Shown here one piece after another: positions 10,887 to 23,400 of a stretch of DNA of 64,000 nt. Numbering within the stretch: the first letter of the stretch is position 1; each line of letters begins with the position of its first letter. The DNA is from Jacaranda mimosifolia. Its lineage: Eukaryota; Streptophyta; Magnoliopsida; Lamiales; Bignoniaceae. The notes beneath the pieces are model-generated. The model was given only the letters and a program-made list of their open reading frames with translations, ran no database searches and was not told the origin of the DNA. The stretch spans positions 2,852,001-2,916,000 of the forward strand of contig CM032125.1 in assembly GCA_018894105.1 (NCBI GenBank), in the 5' to 3' direction. The translations under genes and the position numbers were made by a program.

Positions 10887-11134
10887 CACGCACAATAGGA
10901 GTCCGTTAGGGCTCAAAAACTTAACCTCCCACATTATGCAGGAGATTTAATTTTTTTTTAAATTTTAAAACGCACGCACATCAGGATTCCGTTAGGGCTC
11001 GAACTCTTGACCTCCTACATTATGCGGGAGACTTCATTTTTTTTAAAATTTTAAAACACACGAACATTAGGAGTCTGTTAAGGCTCGAACTCTTGAACTC
11101 CCATATTATGTAAGAGACTCTTGCCACTGGGCCA
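10887..11134 (-). repeat. 86-bp unit repeated three times, ending in a tRNA-like (SINE-like) head
   Basis: Units start at 10887, 10973 and 11059, exactly 86 bp apart. Each carries a GAGTCCGTTAGGGCTCGAAC-like core and a CTCCCACATTATG block. On the minus strand the unit nearest 11134 begins TGGCCCAGTGGC (a box A match) and, about 40 bp on, has AGTTCGAGCC (a box B match at about 11082-11091). That is the split promoter layout of a tRNA-derived SINE. Only the box B part is triplicated. No intact tRNA fold is seen. Confidence 0.6.
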
Positions 11135-11446
11135 CAATACAATTTTGTTGTTAATTGTATTTCAAAAGTTATGATAATATCATTTTTAAATTATGAAATG
11201 GGCCTAATCGGATCCAACACGCCAGCCGCGAGTTGAAGGCCAATAGAGTTCCTCATGTTCAAGTTAATTGAGTTCTTGATTCATAAAAATCTGATCCATA
11301 TTAGTAGACTGATTTCGATCCCAACCAGTTGTCATATTTATTTACAAACTTGATGTGGGGTAGTTTTAATATGGATATTACTTGTATATATTTGGTAGGT
11401 TACGATTGATAAATAATAACAAAATACAAAAATTATATACGTATAA

Positions 11447-12137
11447 TTAAGACTGTTAATAGATTGGATTTGAATTGGATTAGTTATATGCAAATTCGAA
11501 TTCGATTATTAAAATTTATATCCAAATTTAATCCGATATCCTATAGAATCTTTGTTAGTTAGTATCATATCTGATGGATATCCAAAATCCGACCCGATTC
11601 CATATATATATATATTATATTTCATTTTGAATTGTATAATAATATTGTATTTACAAAATGAATTTACTTCATATTTGAATTTTTATTAATTTTTTTATCA
11701 TATATTGGCCTAAAAATTAAATATTTAAATATTAAGCCCTTATATAACATTATCCTAATACAAATGTAAATTATTATGTATTATTATATTTGATACTTTT
11801 TTTAGTATCCCACTTATTTTTAAACTAAGGCTCAATATCAATAGCATAATATATGCATTAGTATAGACATTAGGCCAATATAATATAAAGATTTTACTTT
11901 AAAATCTTTATTAGTATTATATATAAGAGCATTAATTTAATAAAAAATTATTAAAGTTCGGATTCGAATATTTAATGGATTAGATTGCTTAATTTTATAT
12001 CTGATTCACTTATTTCGAATTATGAATATTTATAATCGAATCTAATCTATCAAATATTTTAATGGATTAAAAATTATAAAATTCAGATCGAATTCATATT
12101 GGAATGGAATTAAAATCTGATCCAATGACAGCCCTAA
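11447..12137. mobile_element. hAT-like short element (about 690 bp)
   Basis: Left end TTAAGACTGTTAATAGATTGGAT matches the right end read on the minus strand, TTAGGGCTGTCATTGGAT. The interior is AT-rich with many GGATT/AATCC and GATCCGAT-like motifs in both orientations, so it can fold back. No coding capacity. I could not find a convincing target duplication. Confidence 0.55.
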
Positions 12138-12145
12138 ATATAGTG

Positions 12146-13147
12146 CTGTCAAATGTCAATGTATTCTTAATTAGTTCCAAACCTTTTCGTCGAACATCTT
12201 AAATATTTGTAATTATTTACACAATAAACGATTGTGATATTTGAAGACTTGTCAATTACAATTTGGAGAATGTGCGAATCATCCATAGCTTCGGAGTTTG
12301 TATTAAAATGAGTCAACTTAAGAAAATTGACGATTCAAGAGCATAATGATGAAAATTAATGGAATTTGTAGACTTACATAATTTTCACCACTCTAATATT
12401 CATTTTCATCTAGCTAGAGGCGAAATTCCCTTCTAATTAATCTTTGTAAAATAGTCACCAAATTACAACACCTTTCCTGGCTTTTTATATATGTATAAAT
12501 GTACATATAATTACAATTACAATACAACTTTCCTAATTAGGAACTTTATGTACAGACTATGTTACGTGTGTGGAGAGCCTAAAACTTATGGTATGCATGA
12601 ATAATACACTATTCGCTAGGTACACAAAATCAAAAGGATACTTGCACGGAACTTGGTCTTGAAATTGGCAAAATATTTTAAGTATCATTATTCTATAATC
12701 TCAAGTTGGCAAAAAGAATTAAGCCTCTAATTTGAAAGTTTCATATATAAAGAATTTAAAATTTGAGTCAAACACATTATTAATACAATACAAATGACAA
12801 GTTCAGGAATGGAGAAAATTCTGTGGGAAAACGAGAGGCTAGCATGTAAAATTAAGTTTGTTACATATAAAAATATGTTGTTAGAAAGTCAGACAGGAAC
12901 TGCTCAAGAAAAATTCAATTAGTCATTGTATGCAAATATATAAGTAATCCATACAGCTAGCCAAACACGGTTTTATGCCATGATAACTGAATTAACTAAT
13001 GCCACTAGCCATGCTACTCTTTCAAATATTTTCTACTATAAATACACTCGAAATATCTTCATTGTATATCACCACCTCAATCTGATCAAACATTGATCTG
13101 AGTTTCAGTTAGCATTAATTAGCGTTAATTATTAGGTGAAATTAAGA
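12146..13147 (+). promoter_or_regulatory. Upstream region and core promoter of peroxidase A
   Basis: This kilobase is duplicated upstream of peroxidase B (18005-18881): GTATTCTTAATTAGTTCCAA occurs in both, and the match continues to the start codon. It therefore marks the left edge of the A/B duplication unit. The TATA box is TATAAATA at 13037-13044, 104 bp before the ATG. The 5' leader has TATCACCACCTCAATCTGA at about 13066. Confidence 0.65.
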
Positions 13148-14302
13148 ATGATTTCCAAGGTTTCAACATTTGCAGCAATTCTGCTGCTGCTGTTCAGCTT
13201 AATCTGCAGCAGCAGCGCTATGGCTAAATCATCAGGCAAAGCAGAGAAACTAAGAGTGGGATTTTACTACAAGACCTGTCCACAGGCTGAGATAATTGTC
13301 AGGCGGGCCGTTAACAAAGCCGTGTCGAAAAATCCTGGAATTGCTGCCGGCCTCATCAGGATGCATTTCCATGACTGCTTTGTCAGGGTAATTAATTACT
13401 TAATTACACTACTAATTATTACAAAGTTTTTCTCATGCACAAACTAAATCAACAATGAAGACAATTAGTATGGAGATATGTTGTCTGATTAATTAATGAT
13501 TATGTCTGTTAATTATGCTATAAATATATAGGGTTGTGATGGTTCTGTATTGTTGGATACGGTGCTTGGAAAGCCTGCTGCGGAGAAAGACAACCTGGCT
13601 AATTTCCCAAGCCTGCGAGGTTTCGAGGTAATAGACGAGGCAAAAGCTCTGATTGAGGCTGCCTGCCCTGGAACAGTGTCCTGTGCAGACATTCTAGCTT
13701 TTGCTGCTCGGGACAGTGCCCTCAAAGTCGGATGGATTGGGTACGAGGTTCCATCAGGGAGACGAGATGAGCGTGTTTCCCTCAGTTCAGAAGTCCTGCA
13801 AAATCTTCCTCCTCCATTCTTCACAGCAACTCAACTCAGAGACAACTTCAAGAGCAAGGGGCTGTCGCTTGATGAAATGGTGACACTTTCCGGGGCTCAT
13901 TCCATTGGTGTATCCCATTGCTCTTCTTTCTCCAACAGGCTTTCCGGTTTTAATGCAACATTTGATCAGGACCCGTCCCTGGATCCTGGATTTGCTGCTT
14001 TCTTGAAAACCAAGTGCGCCGCTTCTTCTGCTAATAATGATCTAGTGGCGAGTAACGATGTTCTAACGCCGAATCGGCTGGACAACAAGTATTACGTTAA
14101 CTTGAAGAATCAGAAGGGGCTTTTGACCTCGGATCAGACATTGTTCGACAGTCCTCTGACGAGGAAGCTGGTGGTGAATAATGCTAAGTACGGGTCGGTT
14201 TGGGCTAACAAGTTTGCTGTTGCGATGGTGCATATGGGATCCATAGATGTTCTTACTGGAAAACAGGGAGAGATCCGGAAGAACTGCCGTTTTGTCAACT
14301 GA
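13148..14302 (+). CDS. Class III secretory peroxidase A
   Basis: A two-exon gene: exon 1 13148-13387, intron 13388-13531 (GT-AG), exon 2 13532-14302; 336 residues. The protein oxidises phenolics with H2O2 in the apoplast, in lignin, suberin or wall chemistry. Residues 1 to about 28 are a hydrophobic signal peptide ([18 protein letters not shown]). Distal Arg71 and His75 sit in [10 protein letters not shown]; the calcium-site motif GCDGS starts at residue 81; proximal His203 is in [12 protein letters not shown]. Cysteines match the usual disulfides ([31 protein letters not shown]). I chose the ATG at 13148, because the GTG 12 bp upstream is only a frame extension. GRRDERVS has Glu where its paralogues have Gly. 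It resembles peroxidase 5-like proteins. The minus-strand frame 13513-13824 is a shadow. Confidence 0.97.
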
Positions 14303-14764
14303 GGATTTTAATTAATTCTGGGATTTCAGTTTCAATTGAATTTGATTAATTGTTTGGTTGGCTGCAAATGTTGTTAAGTGTGAATTCTTGCAGAAAGAAA
14401 GAAATCATGGTTATGTTTTTGGATGTTATGACATTTCAGGATTACATGTACCTGTGAATTATTCAAATTAATGTAATCCTTTTCTTTTTTGAGAAAGTAA
14501 TTTGTTATGAATAGAATGCACAAAATTGTTTATCTATCTACTATATATGTCGAAATGAAAGCAATATGTGGAAATAATTTAATTTAATTTAGAGGGATTG
14601 ACAAATTACATCAATAAATTATATAGAGGATATAAAAAACTAAAATATATAAAGAAAAAAATTGTACGTGCTTTTATACTAATTTAAAAATAAATAATTA
14701 TCAAATCATATATTTCAATATCAAAAAATTGGTAATTAATACGCTCCGTAGGACGCTCATGAGA
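14303..14764 (+). other. 3' UTR and flank of peroxidase A
   Basis: Closely matches the flanks of B (20034-20490) and C (54882-55310), for example GTGTGAATTCTTGCAGAAAG and ATGAATAGAATGCACAAAAT. Duplicated 3' sequence with no further gene. Confidence 0.7.
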
Positions 14765-14769
14765 CATAT

Positions 14770-17704
14770 TGTAACACCCCGATTTTTGAAATATTAGTTT
14801 AAGTTGGTTGAAATTAAATTAATTAAAGTTTAGGTAGAACTATTGGGAATTGAGGGATTTAATGGTAAATAAGAGAAGGACTTGGTTGATCAAAATTATA
14901 AAGTTTAAGGGGTCAATGAGAGGAAGTTGAAAGCTTAAGGGCTTCAAAATAAATAAAATAGGACGTAATTGCCCACATTTAAGGATTTCAGGGGTCAATG
15001 TGTAAAAATGAAATTTTAAAAGGGTTGAATTGAAGTTTTGGGGCTAAAATGTAAGCCGGGTTAGAAGTTGTGGGCTTAATTGAAGTCGGCCAGGAAGTTT
15101 TGGGGTCAATCTAAGAAAGACTAAAAATAGCTTTACATATATATATATATATATAAGAACAAGGACAGGAATTTACAAATTTATCAAAAAACACCCCAAA
15201 GCCCACCTCGACAGCGAAATGCCGGAAAACGCGAAACCATTTCGATGAGAAGCTTCCTCTAGCTGAGAGGAATGCAACCATACCAATTTCGCACAAAACC
15301 AACCAAGAAAACAGCCGAAAAATGAATCCGATAGCAGAGCATGGCGGAGGTGATGGTTCCGTTGCTTCCGGTGGCAGAAAATGTCTGGGTGTTGGTGGGT
15401 TTTGGTCGCTATGTTATGGGTAAGGAGATGGTGGTGTCAAATTGAGGTTTCAACCGCCGGAGGTGGTTTCTGATCGTGGCGCGAGGGTTCCATGGCGACT
15501 TTAGGCGGCCAATTGACTGGCATAGGAGTGTTGGAATTGAAAATTAATTTAGGGGTTTTGATGCTCTCGCTGATATGCACTCGGCGGTGGTGTTGGTTCA
15601 CATCTCCTGTGGCGGCACGTGGCGGCGGTTTTAGATCAGTTTTGCAGAATGAAGTTCTGGGCTCATCTCGATTGTTCCGGGTTTGAGATTGGACCTCGGT
15701 TCGACCCAATTTGGGTAAATTTCAATAATCGAATTTTAATTCGATTAAGTTGTTGGATGTAATTAGATTTTTGGATTAAGCTTAATTATGCCCTATATTA
15801 AGCTCGTCAAACTATATTTAACTCAATTTATGGATTAATTTCATAATTATTATAATATTGAATATAAGCATGTCGAAGAAATACCGTAAGGACTTTAAAT
15901 AAGATCTTAATTACTTGTTTACTGGTTCAGTGAGTTAGGGATAATGATGTATGACTATGTTAAACATTTCAGCATACCCTGAAACTTGAGGAAATTATGA
16001 CTACATAGTTAAAGTAATTAAGAAACTTGATGAGGAGGTGTGACTTGTGAGTATATTAAGAATTATGATTCAAAAACCAAAACAATGTTAGTTTAGGTTA
16101 TTTTATTCTAAACCTTAAATTGATTAGGAAACAAAGACATAGACTCACCAAGCAACTAATGATTATAATATCCAACTGTCTTAGCACTTAGATATGAAAC
16201 AGAAACTAGCGGAATTATGTTAGAATAGCCCTAAGTTTGATAAAAAAACGTTAACTATATTTTTATCTAAGATCCAAAGGATTAATAAGATGATAACTCG
16301 AGTTATCTTATGATAGTTCTCGGTTTACGTAGGAATCCAGGACCTGAGTGACCATACAACTAGGAATCTTTCTGCAAATACCAGGTGAGTTTATACTCAA
16401 TAATATGAGAATTCTTTATTGGGGAAAGAACATCTATACTTGCTGATGTATCCTGATTGCTTGATTCTTTTCAATCTATGTGTTGAAAACAGTACTCCAC
16501 ATCGCCCTTTTATAATAAGCACTTTTATTGATATTGATTAATGTCGCTTTACCTGAAATTTGGTGATTATGTTGAGGAAGTTGAAAACAGTGTGATTGTT
16601 TGAATTCTTGCCTATTCCGAGCTGTTGAATTCCAAAACTGAATATCCTTTTCATATAAGTATTGAAAAGAAAAGTCTTTGTGAAATTTATCACACATCAC
16701 CCTCATGGTTCTAGATTACTTTGTTTTATCTAAAATTTGGCTATGGTGTGTGAAAAATGAGAAATGGATTTTGAGATATATTTTCCGTCATAGCCATGAC
16801 CGTTATCTGGAAATGAGTTTGATACTGATTATTTGATTACTGTTTGTCATTGCGGAATGATGTGTTATGTGAAATGCTGTTGGATGCGTATATTATATTG
16901 ATTACTAAATAACCTTAGGGGTGGGCCTTGGGATTGGCTGTGAGGTGGACTGGGTGGAACGGACCGATGGCGACCGACCTTCAGTCTATACCCGTTAATT
17001 ACATTTGGCTACGTAGTCAGCTGGAGGTAGCTGGCTATAGGGGGGATGAAGCATGTAGCTAGCCATTTCTACTGACTGTTAATTATCTGAGTCGATCACT
17101 TGGGATAGGAGGAAATAGGAATAAGGATTTTCATATTTTTGAAAGTAAAGTGACAAGGTAAAAGACCTGCCAACAACCTATTATTGAAAATGTTTGCTAA
17201 CTTGTGATTGGTTAATTTCTCTGTTTGAAGTTATGCCTTAAAACTCAAATACTGTGAAGTCTCATCACTAGTATGGGACGGTGGTGAGATGGATCCTCTT
17301 AAATTTTTATTAAAACCTTCTCCCACAACTTCTAGGAATATTTATATTTCTACTTGTCTCTTAAGTACTATTTGTGAAATTGTCACTTTGTTATTGTCGT
17401 TAAATTATCTCATTAAGTCTTTCAAACTTACGCTATTTTATTGTTACTCATTGTTCTTTACCCCAAATAAGAACAAGTGATGAAGCCAGAGTAGCTCAGG
17501 TGACCCATAAGGTAATGAGGGTGATAGAAGTGCTAAGTGTGATTTCGATGTTTTGGTTCATATTTAAACCTCTTCTAGACATTGCTTGTAAAGATTAAAT
17601 GATTTGGCCTTTGAGATATGTATTTTCTATAATTCATAAGATTTGTGGTATAGAGTGAGTAGCACCTCATGCGGGAGCAGGAACCTCCCGATCGGGCCGT
17701 TACA
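14770..17704 (+). mobile_element. Long solo LTR (TGTAACACCCC...CGTTACA), 2.9 kb
   Basis: The ends TGTAACACCCCG and GGGCCGTTACA are the TG..CA type typical of large plant Gypsy LTRs such as the Tekay/Del group; the family name is inference. A 5-bp target duplication CATAT (14765-14769 and 17705-17709) brackets it exactly. Peroxidase B shows the same flanks around a different element. No gag or pol is visible, so it reads as a solo LTR left by recombination between two LTRs. Small frames inside (15437-15709 minus, 15492-15686 plus, 17289-17480) show no recognisable domain. Confidence 0.75.
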
Positions 17705-17709
17705 CATAT

Positions 17710-18881
17710 ATCTACAAATATAAACTTTAATTAGCATAGTTTTAATTTTCAAACATATTAGATAAGAAAGTATGTTTTACACCATAATTTAACTTATAAA
17801 TTTTACATTTATATCAGTAGTTTAAAAAAATTATCAATGATAATGACTTAAAAGTAAACATACACGTGCCTTTGCACGTGTATGCTTTTCGAAGTGTATA
17901 TTTTTTTAGCATGGATGGATATGATCATAAGCTTGCTAAAGATTATGTTAATTAAGATTTAAGACTATATCATATGTATGTTCTGCTAGTTAAGATATCC
18001 ATAATTGGGTTGTCAACGTATTCTTAATTAGTTCCAAATTTTTACGTCGAACATCTTAAATATTTATAATTATTTACATGACGACTGTCATATTCGAAAA
18101 CTTGTCAAGTGCAATTTAGAGAATATACGAATCATTCATAGCTCTGAAGTTTGTATTAGAATGAGTCAACTTAAGAAAATTGACGATTCAAGAGAATAAT
18201 GATCAAGATTAATGGAGTTTGTTCTTACATAATTTTTACGAGTCACTTATTCATTTTCATCTAGAGGCGAAATTCCCTTCTAATTAATCTTTGTAAAATA
18301 GTCTCCAAATTGCAGCACCTTTCCTGGCATTTTATATATGTAAATGTACATATAATTACAATACAACTTTCCTAATCAGGAACTTTATGTACGGACTAAT
18401 ACACTATTGCAATGTATGAATGATTATTCTATATCTTTGGACGTCTCAAGTTGGCAAAAAAATTTAAGCCTCTAGTTTGAAAGTTTCATATATAAAGAAT
18501 TTAAAATTTCAGTCAAACACATTATTAATATAATACAAATGACAAGTTCAGAAATGGAGAAAATTCTGTAGGAAAATGAGAGGCGAGCATGTAAAATTAA
18601 ATTTATTACATATGAAAATATTTTGTTAGAAAGTCAGACAGAAATGGCTTAAGAAAGATTCGATTAGTCATTGTATGCATATATAGTAAGTAATCCATAC
18701 AGCTAGCCAAACACGGTTTTATGTCATGATAACTGAATTAACTAATGCCACTAGCCATGCTATTTTCTACTATAAATACACACGAGATATCTTCATTATA
18801 TATCACCACCTCAATCTGATCAAACATTGATTTGAGTTTCAGTTAGCATTAATTAGCGTTAATTATTAGGCGAAATTAAGA
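17710..18881 (+). promoter_or_regulatory. Spacer and promoter of peroxidase B
   Basis: 17710-17990 matches the cluster 3' flanks at 24407-24650 and 55310-55560 (ATGGATGGATATGATCATAA). It includes a small palindrome, ACACGTGCCTTTGCACGTGT, near 17862. 18005-18881 is the paralogue of the A upstream region. TATA box TATAAATA at 18771-18778. Confidence 0.6.
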
Positions 18882-20033
18882 ATGATTTCCAAGGTTTCAA
18901 CATTTGCAGCAATTCTGCTGCTGCTGTTCAGCTTAATCTGCAGCAGCACTATGGCTAAATCATCAGGCAAAGCACAGAAACTAGGAGTGGGGTTTTACTG
19001 CAAGACCTGTCCACAGGCTGAGATAATTGTCAGGCAGGCTGTTAACAAAGCCGTGTCGAAAAATCCTGGAATTGCTGCCAGCCTCATCAGGATGCATTTC
19101 CATGACTGCTTTGTCAGGGTAATTAATTACTTAATTATACTACTAATTATTACAAAGTTTTTCTCATGCATAAGCTAAATCAACAATTAAGATAAATAGC
19201 ATGGAGATATGTTGCCTGATTAATCAATGATTATGTCTGTTAATTATGCTATAAATATACAGGGTTGTGATGGTTCTGTATTGTTGGATACGGTGCCTGG
19301 AAAACCTGCTGCGGAGAAAGACAACCTGGCTAATTTCCCAAGCCTACAAGGTTTCGAGGTAATAGACGAGGCAAAAGCTCTGATTGAGGCCGCCTGCCCT
19401 GGAACAGTGTCCTGTGCGGACATTCTAGCTTTCGCTGCTCGGGACAGCGCCCTCAAAGTTGGATGGATTGGGTACGAGGTTCCATCGGGGAGACGAGACG
19501 GGCGTGTTTCTCTCAGCTCAGAAGTCCTGCAAAATCTTCCTCCTCCATTCTTCACAGCAAGTCAGCTCAGAGACAACTTCAAGAGCAAGGGGCTGTCGCT
19601 TGATGAAATGGTGACACTTTCCGGGGCTCATTCCATTGGTGTATCCCACTGCTCTTCTTTCGCCAACAGGCTTTCCAGTTTTAATGCAACATTTGATCAG
19701 GACCCGTCCCTGGATCCTGGATTTGCTGCTTTCTTGAAAGCCAGGTGCGCCGATTCTTCTGCTAATAATGATCCAGTGGCGAGTAACGACGTTCTAACAC
19801 CAAATCGGCTGGACAATAAGTATTACGTTAACTTGAAGAATCATAAGGGGCTTTTGACCTCGGATCAGACATTGTTCGACAGTCCTCTGACGAGGAAGCT
19901 GGTGGTGAATAATGCTAAATACGGGTCGGTTTGGGCTAAAAAGTTTGCTGCTGCGATGGTGCATATGGGCTCCATAGATGTTCTTACTGGAAAACAGGGA
20001 GAGATCAGGAAGAACTGTCGTTTTGTTAACTGA
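18882..20033 (+). CDS. Class III secretory peroxidase B
   Basis: A very close paralogue of A: exon 1 18882-19118, intron 19119-19262, exon 2 19263-20033; 335 residues. Signal peptide at about 1-27 ([14 protein letters not shown]). Distal Arg70/His74, proximal His202 ([10 protein letters not shown]), GCDGS calcium motif and the eight-cysteine pattern are all present. Two changes stand out against A: FYCKTCPQ (Tyr to Cys, an extra unpaired cysteine beside the first conserved one) and AASLIR for AAGLIR just before the distal helix. It keeps GRRDGRVS. The splice sites are the same as in A, as expected after a recent tandem duplication. The minus-strand frame at 19244-19555 is a shadow. Confidence 0.97.
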
Positions 20034-20493
20034 TCAGCATTTTTAATTCTGGGATTTCAGTTTCAATTGAATTTGATTAATTGTCAGTCGGCTGCAAACG
20101 TTGTTAAGTGTGAGTTCTTGCAGAAAGAAAGAAATAATGTTTATGTTTTTACATGTTATGACATTTCAGGATTATATGTACCTGTGAATTATTCAAATTA
20201 ATGTAATTCTTCTTTTCTTTTTTGAAAAAGAAATTTGTTATGAATAGAATGCACAAAATTGCTTATCTATCTACATGTATCGAAATGAAAGCAATATGTG
20301 GAAATAATTTAATTTGCAGGGATTGACAAACTACATCAATAAATTATATAGAAGATGTAAAGAACTAAAAAATAATAAATAAATAATTGTATGTGTTTTT
20401 ATACCAATTTTAAAATAAATAACTATCAAATCATATATTTCAATACCAACAAATTGTGATCAATATGCTTGGTGCAACAGTACTCATGAGACA
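20034..20493 (+). other. 3' UTR and flank of peroxidase B
   Basis: Paralogous to 14303-14764 and 54882-55310; ends at the TACAT target duplication of the next element. Confidence 0.65.
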
Positions 20494-20498
20494 TACAT

Positions 20499-23400
20499 TG
20501 TCACTCCCCAAAAATCGAACCATATAGTCTAATCTCAAGGCGTGAAACTCAATCCCAAATAAAAATATATCACTTATTTAAAATCATGATCTTAAATGAA
20601 AAAAACTCCAACATTCATAATAATTCAAATAATTCTAGCAATATAGAAACTCAAAATGCCCAATATTCTTTCCTCAACTGGAAAAAAAATCACTAAAGGA
20701 GAAGAAGTGATGGGTGTCGAATCCAACAAAAATTAATTCCAACTCTAAAGATATGATTTGTAAATAGCGATGAGTAGGGTTGTATTCCACAGGGACTGGT
20801 AATTTTATTTCTTTTAAGTTTACAAAATAAAATAAATTAGAAGGGGGATTTTTATAAAAACGAAGACCTAGAATCTAAAAGTAAATAAATCACAAATAAA
20901 AATAAAGAATCAATAAGAATGAAATTTAGCCTAAGGTAAAAATCGCAATTTGGTTCTCAGATTTAATCATTGATGCAAAGATTAATTCTTCTTTTCTTGA
21001 ATAGATTGGTTATAGTTACTCGAACGCTCTAGTAACCAATCTCTCCTTACTATCTTGATAACTAAAAGAAGCTCGTCAGTTATTTCCCAATAAACAACAT
21101 TGAAGAAATGCTCCTAGGATTTAGTTTATCAACAACATTAAAAACTAGAGAGATACAGCCCTAGCCAACAAACACACATAGGCGGGGGGGCTCATTTAGA
21201 CTATATTATTTTTCCATATAACATAAATCATGCATGTGGTCACCACACATAACTATGTTATTTGCCATAAATATTAGAACAATTAAACAATTACGGATTT
21301 AATGTTCTAATTGACAGGACAATTATTCTAAGCTATCAAATTTGGACCCTAAATTCAATGAACTTGAATAATCGTAATGAAAATAGAAGATAAATAAATA
21401 CTCAAGAAATAAGGAAAACAACTTAAATCATTTAGATCTCACAAATACTGAAGAACCAAAACTTCGATAATCCCTTAGACTAAAAGAAGAGTTTAACAAC
21501 TCATGTTTGAGAGAAAAAGTGCAAGAAAAATAAAATATGCTGAATGAAAAGAATCCAAAAAACCTTATGAAAGATACCTAGTTTCATATAAATAGCCTAC
21601 TACTTCTAATGCAACTAGGAAACTAATAAGAGTCCTATCAGAATAGGAAAACTAAAATTATCATAATTAAAGAAATAAAAATAAAAATATTTTGGAACTG
21701 TACAACTGCCAAAACATGTATGCACTTGAATTATTTCCTTCTTCCATTTCACGTCTCCTTGGGAATGCAATCTTTGCTTCAAGCACGTTGAAAAACTCAA
21801 TTTCCAACTGCATTTAGCTTGAATCTTCAATTTGCTTCACAAAACATAAAATGAAAGTTAAAACCCAACAATTACGCATTTTTACTATTAATCACAAGGG
21901 AAAATTATACGAATAAAAAGACAAAAATGCAACTTAACAGGAAGTAATTTGCCAACACGGCAATAAAGCTGAACCTACTGCAAAGTCCTCATTCCAAAAG
22001 AAAATCTTCAATTTCGGTTCTCGTTAGAAGCAAGTTCAACATCCTCACTAGGGCTAGGATCTAGGTCTGTCAGAAGGAAGTTAAAGAAGGAAACGAGTGT
22101 GAGTAAAAGACTTAGTGAGTGTCAAGTGTGTGCAATATGAGTTCAAGAATTAAAATCATTTGTATAGTGAAAATATTTGAGGATTTGTATAGCAAAAATA
22201 TTTGAGAAAAGAAATAAGTGATTTTTTTTTTTTAAACAATCAAGCAATAACAAATCAGAAAATTTATAAATAGTCAAGTAGGAACAAGTCAAGAATTTTA
22301 TAAACATTCAAGAAGTAACAAGCCAAGAGTTTAATAAACAGTTTCCTGGACTAACAACTTAAATACGATGATAAGACAATGTTTGCAATAGTCAGTCAGT
22401 ATTATGACTCCCACCGTAACAGTCCCTTATCGCTCCGGGCAAGGTGCGACCTTACTAAAACAGTGCCCAAGCATCCCCGGGAATTTCTATGACCCACCTC
22501 AGCCACAAACGACCTCTGTTGTGCACTAGGGGGATTAGGCCATAGGGGGCTTGGGGTTCAATCGGCAAGCCCGTTGCTACCTGGTGAAGTCCCTTGCACA
22601 CCCAGACCAAGTTGAATCTAACTAACAACAACAGTAGCAGTAGCAGTAACAGTAATCAATTGATCATTGAATTTAATTGCTAGTCTAGAAGTATTAAAAT
22701 CATAAAGTGCATGTTTTCTTGCATCGGGAAATAAAATAGGTCATTTTTGTGCATAGTGGAATACAATTATAGTGCAGTGTATATTGAAAAGAGGTTTCAT
22801 ATCGTGCATTACTATACATATATCTTTATGGGTTTTGAAAAGTAATATTGTATAGTAGTTATAGGTTTAGGCACTCACCTTCAAGATCAATCCTAGAAGT
22901 CAATCCTGTCTTAGTGTCAATCAACTCAATTGTTGAGTCACCTGATTCATTTAATAAACAAATCAATCACCAATTTAACTGACTAACAAGACAAAATTTA
23001 CTTGGGACTAGCCTAGTACATACATACTCACAAAACTTACGAAGAATTTATCCTTTTGTATGTACTCTGTTGATTTGCTCATAACACTCTTTCTAGATAT
23101 ATGATTGACTCGATTCTTTTAGCATTACAAGCTAAGAAAGAGTACTAAAGCTATTATGTTGATGATGCAGTCTAAATTGGCTAATATGAGAGAGGAAAAT
23201 CGAGTTCAATAGGCAGCAGTGGTGCGAAAGCAGATTTCCAATTTTTAGGAAATTTTTTGAGGTGACACTTGATTGTATCTAAACTATAACTTTTACTACA
23301 AGCTTTAGATGAAGGTGATTCAAAATCCTATAAAAACCTAGCATATAGATCTACAATTCATATTTTGATCTTATTGCCTAATTAAATCTAAATCAAGTAG

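Noticed and set aside
11059..11134. A functional tRNA gene on the minus strand
   Set aside because: Box A and box B matches exist, but there is no cloverleaf or acceptor stem; it fits a SINE-like repeat.
13513..13824. Minus-strand frame of 103 codons across peroxidase A, with a twin at 19244-19555
   Set aside because: Exact antisense of conserved exon 2; it is conserved because the gene is duplicated.
15437..15709. Overlapping frames in the GC-richer part of the LTR at 14770-17704
   Set aside because: No recognisable domain, and the sequence lies inside a solo LTR.
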